A DNA stretch of 64,000 nt, taken from assembly GCF_003344785.1 (NCBI RefSeq), contig NZ_QPMK01000015.1, forward strand, positions 935 to 64,934. The letters run 5' to 3'. Positions 34,851 through 42,556 of this stretch are shown piece by piece (the stretch's first letter is position 1; each line of letters starts with the position of its first letter). The notes under the pieces are model-generated. The model was given only the letters and a program-made list of their open reading frames with translations. It made no database searches and was not told the origin of the DNA. The stretch is from Thalassococcus profundi. Its GTDB lineage: Bacteria > Pseudomonadota > Alphaproteobacteria > Rhodobacterales > Rhodobacteraceae. Both the position numbers and the translations under genes were made by a program.

Positions 34851-35972
34851 ATGCGGGGCGATCCGGTCTACGTCAACTCCGAACGTTCATTTCCGCGACC
34901 GTCAGCGAGGGCTAGGAATGGGACAAACCGAAAAGGAAGCCGGACCATCGAACGACGCACCTTTATTCTGAGCGTAGCCCATGTCGCGATGACCCCCAGA
35001 TACGCGTTTTCGCAGGACGGCGGCGCGTGGCCGCGGTGGCGAGACCGTTTCCTGTCGGGTGATGGGCGCGTGATCGACGATGACAACGGGCGGATCAGCC
35101 ATTCCGAGGGGCAAGGTTTCGGCGCCCTTCTGGCGCAGGCGCATGGCGATCGGGAGGCATTCGAACTGATCGAGGACTGGACGCGTCGCAACCTTCTTGT
35201 GCGCCAGGACAGCTTGATGGGATGGCGCTGGAACGCGTCGACCGGCGTGGCAGATGAGGATTGGCATACCGCGACGGACGGCGACCTGTTCCGGGCTTGG
35301 GCCCTGCTGCGCGCAGAGCGCGACTCCGGCTGGCCCGTAAATGCCGGCCTCTATCAAGACATTGCACGGGATATCGTGTCCCTGTGTCTGCGCCCCGACC
35401 CCCGGGCCCCCGGCTCGCCCTTGCTGACGCCCGGTGCCGAGGCGCGATCCGATCCCGACCGCATTCTGTTCAACCCGTCCTACATCATGCCGCGCGCATT
35501 GCGGGAACTCGGTCTTGCCATAGAGAAACCCGAACTGCTTGCCGCGGCCGATCACGGTGAAACGGTCCTCGCTGAACTCGCGGCGCTTCACCCTCTTCCC
35601 GACTGGATCGACGTGACCGCGACCGGCTTTGCAACGCCGGCCGAACACGCCCTGCGCTCCGGCTATGACGCGCTGCGCGTGCCGCTTTATCTGTCGTGGT
35701 CCGGGAGGCGGAGCCATCCGGCGGTTCTGCGTGGCACGGAAACGCTGATGTCGGCGTCCTTGCCGGGTCACCTTGCCGTGAACGTGACCCTTGAGGGCAA
35801 GGTGCTGGCCCAGAGCGATCAGCCTGGATATCGCGCCATCGCCGACCTTGCGCGGTGCCGCGAGGTGAAGATCAGCGCGGAACAGATGGATCGGCAGTCC
35901 TATTACCCAGCTACTTTGGGCTTGCTTGCACAGATTGCGCGCGCGGACGCTGGAGACTGCATGCCCAAATGA
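34851..35972 (+). CDS. Glycoside hydrolase family 8 (endoglucanase/licheninase type)
   Basis: Up to 373 residues. GH8 signatures: SEGQGFGALLAQAHGD, with the catalytic Glu at residue 86, and DEDWHTATDGDLFRAWALL with the partner Asp and substrate-site residues, then FNPSYIMPRALRELG. GH8 enzymes cut beta-1,4 or mixed-linkage glucans with inversion; BcsZ of cellulose operons is one. A signal-like segment (ERRTFILSVAHVAM..., end near AFSQDG) starts about residue 33, so the first 30 residues after the ATG at 34851 are doubtful; that ATG abuts a palindrome and lacks a ribosome binding site. The true start may be non-ATG, or may have been lost with the neighbouring IS. It lies 100 bases before the HlyD-type gene and probably trims the polymer made by the next genes. 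Confidence 0.82.
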   Translation: MRGDPVYVNSERSFPRPSARARNGTNRKGSRTIERRTFILSVAHVAMTPRYAFSQDGGAWPRWRDRFLSGDGRVIDDDNGRISHSEGQGFGALLAQAHGDREAFELIEDWTRRNLLVRQDSLMGWRWNASTGVADEDWHTATDGDLFRAWALLRAERDSGWPVNAGLYQDIARDIVSLCLRPDPRAPGSPLLTPGAEARSDPDRILFNPSYIMPRALRELGLAIEKPELLAAADHGETVLAELAALHPLPDWIDVTATGFATPAEHALRSGYDALRVPLYLSWSGRRSHPAVLRGTETLMSASLPGHLAVNVTLEGKVLAQSDQPGYRAIADLARCREVKISAEQMDRQSYYPATLGLLAQIARADAGDCMPK

Positions 35973-36072
35973 CGCCGTTATTGGCCTGTATCGCACTCTC
36001 CGGTAGGTTGCGATCAAACACCTTAGAGTGTTTTCTGGGTGCGGTCGTCGCCATACAAGTATCGGGGCTACA

Positions 36073-37239
36073 ATGAAGTATTCGCGTCTGCTGATCGGTT
36101 TCATCGCCATTGCGCTCGCGCTCTGGATCATCATCGGCGAACAGATGTCCGGTGCCAGCGCCAACGCTTTCGTAAACGCCCGGCTTGTCACTGTCCGCAG
36201 CGAAGTGGCGGGCACGGTCGAGATGCCTGTCCGCTCGCTCGGCTCCCGCATCGGCGAGGGGGAAAGGGTCGCCACGATCACCGACCCGCTGGTAGACCGT
36301 GTCCGCCTGAACGATCTGGTGATGGAGCGGTCCTTCCTGTCGTCCGAGGCGTTGCGCCTCGAGGCTTACCAGAAGAGCACCAATGAGATCCTTCAGTCGC
36401 TCGAGGCGCGCTCCGAGCGCTACACCGAAAATCGGCTGGAAGACCTGCGCATCCGGCTCGAACACGCCCGCGCGCGCCTGTCCCTGCTGGAAGAACAGGG
36501 CGCAGGCGACGCGACCCCAGCAACCACCGATGCCGTCAATCCCGACAACGGCAGGCTCCCCGGCGAACCGCAACTGCCGGCGCTCGCGCTCGACTATGCG
36601 CGCGAACGGGTGGAGGTGCTCGAGATCGCGCTGCGTGCCGCCGAGTCGGGCGTTTTCCTGGGCGACGGCTACAACGACGCGCCGAATGCCGAGCAGCGCG
36701 CGGTCGAGCTGCGCAGCGAGGTCGCCGCGACCGAAGCCGCCATCGCGGATGTGGAGCGTCGCAAGACCGCGGTGGACGAGCGCGTGGGTCGGGAACGGCA
36801 GCGCGTCAACGGCCTGACCGGCGGCGACATTCTGGCGCCCGTGACCGGGCTTTTCTGGGAAGTGATGGCGGCGGACGGCGAACATCTCGAACGCGGCGAT
36901 CCGGTGCTCAAGATGGTCGACTGCGGATCGCTCATGGTCAACCTGTCGGTGAGCGAAGGCATCTACAACACGCTCGAAGTCGGCCAGACTGCCGAATTCC
37001 GCCCGCTCGGCGGGTCCGACGTGTTCGACGGCACTGTGACACGTCTTGCCGGTGCGGGCGCCGCCACGATCTACCGGAACCTCGCCGTCGCGCCGAGCCA
37101 GCAGCACCTGGAGCGCTACGACGTCACCCTGCTGGTCCCCGGGCTGAAGGACGATCCGGAGCTGTCCTGCGCCATCGGCCGCACCGGCCGCGTCTTCTTT
37201 GACCGCAGACCCCTCGACTGGCTGCGCCGGATATTCTGA
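36073..37239 (+). CDS. HlyD-family membrane fusion protein of a glucan synthase pair (BgsB-like)
   Basis: 388 residues from the ATG at 36073 (MKYSRLLIGFIAIALALWII), which opens with a membrane anchor; the longer frame from 36028 adds residues with no ribosome binding site. The HlyD plan is clear: VTVRSEVAGTVEMPVRSLGS, a long coiled coil (about 85-245), GDILAPVTGLFWEVMAADGE, then a barrel. It lies four bases before the GT2 synthase gene. An HlyD-type protein directly before a cellulose-synthase-like gene is the arrangement of bgsB-bgsA, which makes mixed-linkage beta-glucan in Sinorhizobium, and it recalls Alg44. It would carry the polymer through the periplasm. The family is sure; the BgsB assignment is inferred from order. 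Confidence 0.8.
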   Translation: MKYSRLLIGFIAIALALWIIIGEQMSGASANAFVNARLVTVRSEVAGTVEMPVRSLGSRIGEGERVATITDPLVDRVRLNDLVMERSFLSSEALRLEAYQKSTNEILQSLEARSERYTENRLEDLRIRLEHARARLSLLEEQGAGDATPATTDAVNPDNGRLPGEPQLPALALDYARERVEVLEIALRAAESGVFLGDGYNDAPNAEQRAVELRSEVAATEAAIADVERRKTAVDERVGRERQRVNGLTGGDILAPVTGLFWEVMAADGEHLERGDPVLKMVDCGSLMVNLSVSEGIYNTLEVGQTAEFRPLGGSDVFDGTVTRLAGAGAATIYRNLAVAPSQQHLERYDVTLLVPGLKDDPELSCAIGRTGRVFFDRRPLDWLRRIF

Positions 37240-37243
37240 GCCG

Positions 37244-39223
37244 ATGATGTTCCCCCATCTCAGCGAGGTGCAGTCCAGTTTCGTCCTGATCACGCTGCTG
37301 GCGGGCTTCGGGCTGGTGCTGCCCGCCGTCGTGGACCGCACGAACGTGCTGCACCGGTGCCTCTTGCTCAGCCTCGCCGCGCTTCTCGCGGCGCGCTACG
37401 CGGTCTGGCGCATCACCGAAACCGTGGCCCCCTTCGGCCTGACCCTGGACATGCTGGCAAGCTGGTCGCTGCTGGCGCTGGAGATGCTGGCGCTGGTCGG
37501 ATCGCTCAGCGCCTTCCTCATCATGTCGCGCCTCAAGCTGCGCAGCGACGAGGCCACGCAGCACGCCGGATGGTGGGGCGCGAAAAGCCCGAAGGTCTCG
37601 ATCCTGATCGCCACCTACAACGAAACCCTCGATGTGCTCGAACGCACCGTGATCGGAGCGAAATCGCTGCGCCACGACAACAAGGAAGTGCTGATCCTGG
37701 ACGACGGTCGCCGCGACTGGCTGCGCGACTACTGCGAGAAGCAGGGCGTGCGCTATGTGCGCCGCCCGGACAACAAGGGATCGAAGGCGGGCAACATCAA
37801 CCACACGCTTGGCCTGCTGGCGCAGGATCCGGTGCCGCCGGACTTCATCGCCGTTCTCGATGCGGATTTCGTGCCACACCGGGGATTCATCTCGCGCTCC
37901 ATGGCGCTGTTCCACGATCCCGAGGTGGGGCTCGTGCAGACGCCGCAGCACTTCTTCAACGCCGACCCCATCCAGCACAACATGGGGCTGAGCCGGTCCT
38001 ATCCGGACGAACAGCGGTTCTTCTTCGACCATATGCAGCCCAGCCGCGACGGCTGGGGCATCGCCTTCTGTTGCGGCACATCCTCGATGGCGCGCTGGAG
38101 CGCGATCCAGGAGATCGGCGGCTTTCCCACAGAGAGCATCACCGAGGATTTCATGCTGACGCTGACCCTGCAGAACGCAGGATGGAAAAGCGTCTACTTG
38201 GCCGAGCCGCTGACCGAGGGCCTCGCGCCGGAGGGGCTCAAGGAATACGTCACCCAGCGCGCGCGCTGGTGCCTGGGGCTGATGCAGATCGCCCGGTCTT
38301 CGCTGGGTCCGCTCGCGCGCAACAATCTGCGCCTGCGCGACCGCTGGAGCGTGACGGACTCCGTCTTCTACTGGCTCACCACGTTTCCCTTCCGGATCGC
38401 AGCCATCGTGTATCCGCTGCTCTACTGGTTCGGCAACATCACCGTCGTCGACGCGCGTCTTCCTGATGTGATCAGCTATTTCGGTGCCTATTACATCTGG
38501 ATCCTGATCGTGCTGAACCTCCTCAGCCGCGGCATGGTGGTGCCCATCCTCAACGACGTCAGCCAGTTGATCGGGGCCATTCCGATCAGCCGGGCGGCCA
38601 TCGTCGGCCTGCTGAAGCCCAAGGGACATCCCTTCAGCGTGACCGCAAAGGGCGGCGACCGCAGCCGGATCGTGGTGCAATGGCGGATGATGGCGCCCTT
38701 CGCCGCGATGCTCCTGCTGACCCTGCTGGGCCTGACGATAGGCATATTCTCGGACCGCTTCGCCTTCAACGACGCGGGCGACGGCAAGGCGGTGGTGCTG
38801 TTCTGGACGATCTACAACCTGTTCGTGCTCAGCGTGACGATCATCGCCTGCATCGAACTGCCCCGGCGCGAACGCCACGTGGCCGACGCTCCGGAAAAGG
38901 CCGAATTCATCACCGGCGACACCCGTCGCAACCTCTGGATCACCTCGCTGAAGTCGGACACGGTGCGCCTGCGGGGCCAGCCGTTTCCCGAGGGCACGCG
39001 GGGTCACCTGCGTATCGCCGATATTGGCGACGTGGAAGGCTACGTGATCGCACGTCTGCCGGATGGGGCAAGGCTGCACCTGCTGCCGACCGACCCGCAG
39101 CGCGAGGCGCTGCTGCTGCGCTTCTACGCCGAGGACAACATGCCCGGCGTGAGCCGCGTGCGGACGGCGGCGCTCCTCGGTGACATCGCGCGGCGCCTGT
39201 CCTTCAACTCGGGGTCGTCCTGA
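37244..39223 (+). CDS. Cellulose-synthase-like GT2 glycosyltransferase (BgsA-like beta-glucan synthase)
   Basis: 659 residues from the ATG at 37244. Membrane helices at about 15-90 are followed by the GT2 core: ILIATYNE, DDG (D153), the DAD pair (D206, D208), FFNADP, ITED (E301, D302) and QRARW (338-342), all hallmarks of processive beta-glucan synthases. Several helices follow (about 375-540). The C-terminal 110 residues resemble the end of BcsA-type enzymes, but I see no clean PilZ RxxxR...DxSxxG signature. The length is near that of BgsA and curdlan synthase (about 650-660) and short of BcsA (about 870). With the HlyD-type partner and no BcsB or BcsC, mixed-linkage beta-glucan or curdlan-like polymer is more likely than cellulose. 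The gene ends two bases before the convergent Cache gene. Confidence 0.85.
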   Translation: MMFPHLSEVQSSFVLITLLAGFGLVLPAVVDRTNVLHRCLLLSLAALLAARYAVWRITETVAPFGLTLDMLASWSLLALEMLALVGSLSAFLIMSRLKLRSDEATQHAGWWGAKSPKVSILIATYNETLDVLERTVIGAKSLRHDNKEVLILDDGRRDWLRDYCEKQGVRYVRRPDNKGSKAGNINHTLGLLAQDPVPPDFIAVLDADFVPHRGFISRSMALFHDPEVGLVQTPQHFFNADPIQHNMGLSRSYPDEQRFFFDHMQPSRDGWGIAFCCGTSSMARWSAIQEIGGFPTESITEDFMLTLTLQNAGWKSVYLAEPLTEGLAPEGLKEYVTQRARWCLGLMQIARSSLGPLARNNLRLRDRWSVTDSVFYWLTTFPFRIAAIVYPLLYWFGNITVVDARLPDVISYFGAYYIWILIVLNLLSRGMVVPILNDVSQLIGAIPISRAAIVGLLKPKGHPFSVTAKGGDRSRIVVQWRMMAPFAAMLLLTLLGLTIGIFSDRFAFNDAGDGKAVVLFWTIYNLFVLSVTIIACIELPRRERHVADAPEKAEFITGDTRRNLWITSLKSDTVRLRGQPFPEGTRGHLRIADIGDVEGYVIARLPDGARLHLLPTDPQREALLLRFYAEDNMPGVSRVRTAALLGDIARRLSFNSGSS

Positions 39224-39225
39224 GC

Positions 39226-40320
39226 TCAGTCGATGCGGCCTGACTGAAGCCGGGTCAGCGCGGCCGAAAGGCGCGCGGTTTCCCGGGTGCGCTTCAGGTC
39301 CGGAGGGTAGATATCTGCGCCGTCCGCAATTTCTTCGGAGCGCGCCGCGATCTCCTCGATTGGACGGATGAAGATCATGACGAAAGCCGCAGTCACCGTG
39401 CCCAGCACCGCCAGAAGCCCGACAACCGCGATGATCCCGGTGGTCCGCAACCAGTCCAGCCCAAGGCTGAACTGATCGCCATCGAGCCGTCCGACCATGC
39501 GCCAGCCGAAGTTCGGCAGGTCGCTGTAGGTCACCTGCGGCACCAGCGACGAGAAGTAGGTCCTGCCGTCCGGCCAGACCTCGCGCACCGCGTTCTCCGT
39601 GCCCGGAAGCGCCGCCCGCAGGATCGCAACCTCTTGAGGCGTCGGATTCGACTCCTGGGAACTCACGACGATCGAGCCGTCCGAGCCTGTGAGAAAAAGG
39701 GCCAGTCCGAGGGTTCTCGCCTGCTCCTCGAGCAGGGCCTCGGCCCAGGCGAAATTTATATGCACGGCGACGACCCCTGTGGTCTCGCCGGTGGCACCGA
39801 CGACCGGAATCGCGAGGTCCACGAAACGCAGACCCCGAGGATCATCGCTCTCCAGCACGTTGGCCAGCAGCAGGGCCTCGTGCACGTCGCCTGCGAATGG
39901 CGCCTTTGCGCCGTTGCGGAACCAGGGCCGTTCAGAAACGTCCTGGCCGACGAGCAGGTCATCCGAAGCCTGCTGAACGATGCCGTTGGTGTCCGCGAAG
40001 CCGATCCAACTGATCCGGTTCGCGTCGCCGCGCATGCCATCCATCAGCCCGGTGATGCGCAGGGCGGAGCTTTCGGGAATGGCGCTCGCCAGAAATTTCA
40101 GATCGACCCAGTCATTGTGCAGGCTGCGCGCCAGGTTTTCCCCGGCCGCGGCCGTCCGGGTGCGCACAGCGCGGTCCAGTGCACTGTCCAGCAGCGCCGA
40201 CGAACGGGCCGTGAAGATCAGAAAGATCACAACACCAACGAAGAGAACGCCGAGACAGACAAAGGAGTAAACCGCTCTGGCCAGCGTCAGTCTCGGGAAA
40301 TCCGGGGCCGGTCGTGGCAT
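39226..40320 (-). CDS. Cache-HAMP membrane protein without output domain
   Basis: 364 residues. The start at 40320 gives MPRPAPDFPRLTLARAVYSF with GGAGACC-type spacing upstream; a longer frame exists without support. One membrane helix (about 15-38), a periplasmic dCache-type domain (WIGFADTNGIVQQASDDLL, GQDVSERPWFRNGAKAPFAG), a second helix (about 290-315), then a HAMP-like stretch (RPIEEIAARSEEIADG). The chain stops after HAMP with no kinase, GGDEF or chemotaxis module. Such a ligand sensor must signal through a partner or act on the adjacent synthase. It forms an operon with the upstream beta-barrel gene (10-base gap) and faces the glucan synthase tail to tail. Confidence 0.78.
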   Translation of the reverse strand: MPRPAPDFPRLTLARAVYSFVCLGVLFVGVVIFLIFTARSSALLDSALDRAVRTRTAAAGENLARSLHNDWVDLKFLASAIPESSALRITGLMDGMRGDANRISWIGFADTNGIVQQASDDLLVGQDVSERPWFRNGAKAPFAGDVHEALLLANVLESDDPRGLRFVDLAIPVVGATGETTGVVAVHINFAWAEALLEEQARTLGLALFLTGSDGSIVVSSQESNPTPQEVAILRAALPGTENAVREVWPDGRTYFSSLVPQVTYSDLPNFGWRMVGRLDGDQFSLGLDWLRTTGIIAVVGLLAVLGTVTAAFVMIFIRPIEEIAARSEEIADGADIYPPDLKRTRETARLSAALTRLQSGRID

Positions 40321-40330
40321 GGAGGTCTCC

Positions 40331-40951
40331 TTAGAACGTGTTGATCGATATGCCGGCAAACGCCTCTTTCGATTCCAGCCGGTATCCCAGCCGCAGGCTG
40401 ACCGGACCGTCCTGCAGGGTCCGTGACAAGGCGAGAGAGGTTTCGGAATACGTATCGCTCTCGCCGTGCGAGACTTCGACGGACAGATCTGGTGCTGCCA
40501 GACCAAACTGCGCCAGCACGAACCAGGACGAGTCGATGCTGTTAAGGTCGGCCAAGAGAAACACACTGCCGAAATCGGTGGGGATGTAACGCTCGGCGAC
40601 GACCTTGAGGCCAAGCTCCGGGCTCTCGTCCGAGCTCTCGTCGCGAGTCAGTCCGAGCGCTGGCCCGACCTTGATCGTCGCGACGGATGTGTCGAGTGGC
40701 AATTGCCAGGTGGCACTCAGACCGTAGGTGCGCCCGCCGTCATAGCGCACCGCTCCGGCGCCGAAGGTGAACGGTCCACGCCCGAGGCTTGCCGTCGCTG
40801 AACTGGTCGATCTGGCAGCGTCAAGTTGAAAGAAAAAGCCGTCTGCCTGCGCGATGCTTGCGGGCCATGACAGTGCCAAGCCAAGTGCAATGGTGCGCAA
40901 CGTCTGGGAGAACCGGTATCGGCGCGCAGCGCATTCGTTGGTTGAAATCAC
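40331..40951 (-). CDS. Predicted outer-membrane beta-barrel protein
   Basis: 206 residues, starting at GTG (40951). A signal peptide is visible (TIALGLALSWPASIAQADG). The mature part alternates polar and hydrophobic residues, with aromatic-rich strand ends (FGAGAVRYDGG, YGLSATWQLPL, VSLRLGYRLES) and ends in Phe, the BAM-recognised end of outer-membrane barrels. I do not recognise a specific family; a BcsS-like or other polysaccharide-locus barrel is possible. It is first in a two-gene operon with the Cache-HAMP protein. Confidence 0.6.
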   Translation of the reverse strand: MISTNECAARRYRFSQTLRTIALGLALSWPASIAQADGFFFQLDAARSTSSATASLGRGPFTFGAGAVRYDGGRTYGLSATWQLPLDTSVATIKVGPALGLTRDESSDESPELGLKVVAERYIPTDFGSVFLLADLNSIDSSWFVLAQFGLAAPDLSVEVSHGESDTYSETSLALSRTLQDGPVSLRLGYRLESKEAFAGISINTF

Positions 40952-41540
40952 TTGGAAGGCATCCCCGATACAGCACGCTTTCGTGACGTCTACGCGTCAA
41001 TGGATTTTCGATCAACCCAAGCGTGCAGAAACCGTCAGAAATGGGCCGCTCAGGCTATCTGACAGATACAGTTGCTAGGGGAGTTGTCCGACTTGCGGTT
41101 GACTCGAACCCCCATGCGGCCGACCCCCATCCATCTGCGCGATCGCGCAGCCGAGATCATCCGTGCTGAAAACGATTGTTTGTGCCCTATGAGCGGAAGC
41201 CGACATTCAAGGAACGGCGGCTACGTCCGCATTGCAGGCACTCTTACCTCAAAATGCTGTGCGATGTATGAATGACCGCTGTGGGAAAGCTGCGGCGGAG
41301 CATCTGTGATGATGATCAAAGGCGGCTTTGGGCCGGGAGCGTCACGCGTCACTACCAGGCCGGTCATGGGGGCCGCCACATGTCGGCTTCGAGCCCCGAG
41401 CGGTCATTCCCTTGAAGCCGTGAATATCCAGTACCGGTGGGCATCGGGCGGTTTACATCGTTGGGGGTATTGCCAGAGGCTGCTTCGGCCCCCACTGTAG
41501 TGCAGATATTCCTTCGACATAGCAGAAAGTTTTTCATCCA
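40952..41540. other. Gene-free intergenic region with decayed repeats
   Basis: About 590 bases between divergent genes. It should contain the promoter of the barrel/Cache operon, but no clear boxes were found. From about 41150 it holds words such as GCCGACATTC, GAATGACCGC and GGGCCGGGAGCGTCA that recur in other gaps of the window (42190-42360, 47270-47400). Confidence 0.5.
41213..41305 (+). repeat. Decayed intergenic repeat, copy 1
   Basis: Begins AACGGCGGCTACGTCCGC and continues AATGCTGTGCGATG and GAATGACCGCT to a GAAAGCTGCGGCGGAGCAT-like end. It aligns over its length with 42190-42283 in the same orientation. It does not encode anything. It looks like an old family of interspersed DNA. Confidence 0.6.
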
Positions 41541-42161
41541 ATGGCCCTCGAAATTATTGGCGCCGGCTTCGGGCGTACTGGCACGGACTCCCTCCGTGAA
41601 GCATTGGCGGTTCTCGGCTTCGGACCTTGCCACCACATGCATGAAATCCGGGATCATCCGGAAAAAGCGGGTCCATGGCATGATTATTTTTGCGATGGGG
41701 CGCCGCTTGACCTCGACCTGCTATTCGACGGCTACCGGTCTCAGGTCGACTGGCCTGGCGCCCATCTCTGGCGCGAGTCGGCTGAGCGCTACCCAAACGC
41801 GAAGGTAATCCTGTCGGTGCGTGATCCTGAGGGTTGGTATGCGTCCTACTCGAAGACGATCAAGGTTTTTCGCGAAACCGAAATACCGCCGGAGGCGCCA
41901 CATATGCGTCAAATCCAGGAGTTCGTGGATGTCTTCCTAGGCGACCGCTTCGACAGCGAGGAACGCGCAATAAAGGACTTCGAGGCGCATGTTGCCGAGG
42001 TGAAGTCTGTGATCCCGGCAAACCGTCTTCTAGTATATGAACTGGGCTCAGGATGGGAACCGCTCTGCGAGTTTCTCGGAGTATCTGTACCGGAGCAAAC
42101 CTATCCGCATACAAACGCTACGACAGACTTTCAGAAGCACAATATTGAACTGCAGAGATAG
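41541..42161 (+). CDS. Sulfotransferase-family protein
   Basis: 206 residues. It starts MALEIIGAGFGRTGTDSLRE, the P-loop-like PAPS-binding motif of the short bacterial sulfotransferase family (Sulfotransfer_4 type). The later VILSVRDPEGWYASY segment is the 3'-phosphate-binding and dimer region. These enzymes move a sulfo group from PAPS to an alcohol or amine; the substrate cannot be read from the sequence. The length is normal. It stands alone, with decayed repeats on both sides, and its base composition is slightly less GC-rich than the core genes. A link to sulfation of the nearby polysaccharide is possible but unsupported. Confidence 0.82.
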   Translation: MALEIIGAGFGRTGTDSLREALAVLGFGPCHHMHEIRDHPEKAGPWHDYFCDGAPLDLDLLFDGYRSQVDWPGAHLWRESAERYPNAKVILSVRDPEGWYASYSKTIKVFRETEIPPEAPHMRQIQEFVDVFLGDRFDSEERAIKDFEAHVAEVKSVIPANRLLVYELGSGWEPLCEFLGVSVPEQTYPHTNATTDFQKHNIELQR

Positions 42162-42189
42162 TCCGCAAAGCACTCTGTCCGGTCGTGCC

Positions 42190-42283
42190 AACGGCAGCTA
42201 CGTCCGCTCAGCGGACCTTGGCCGTCGGGGAATGCTGCGCGACGCACGAACGACCGCTTCGGTGAAGCTGCGCCGCGGCATGG
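42190..42283 (+). repeat. Decayed intergenic repeat, copy 2
   Basis: AACGGCAGCTACGTCCGC then AATGCTGCGCGACG, GAACGACCGCT and GAAGCTGCG, aligned with 41213-41305. The whole gap 42162-42556 contains no supportable gene; besides this repeat, a GAGAGCCGACTTTCGCTGCGG word near 42340 belongs to the same type of decayed DNA. Confidence 0.6.
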
Positions 42284-42556
42284 TCACCCAGTCCCAAGGT
42301 CGGCAATGGGCCGGGCGCGACGCCCAGGAAGGGAGTGCGGAGAGCCGACTTTCGCTGCGGGCCTTCGATCATAAGCTTGTTGAGGCGAGAACGGTCATTG
42401 AACGTTGTGGGTTCTTCAGGCTTCTGTTTCGCCCGTGAGCGAAGGGCACCGCACAACTGAACAGCTGCTGTCGTCGGCTCTATGGTCAAAGCATGACTCT
42501 TCGGTCGTCCGCAGAAAGATCATCTTCTTCGATGTCACCGTCACCGGTTTTGTCGA

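Noticed and set aside
41088-41125. A TCGAACCC word resembling a tRNA T arm
   Set aside because: No acceptor or anticodon stem can be folded around it; eight matching bases are too few for a tRNA remnant or attachment site.
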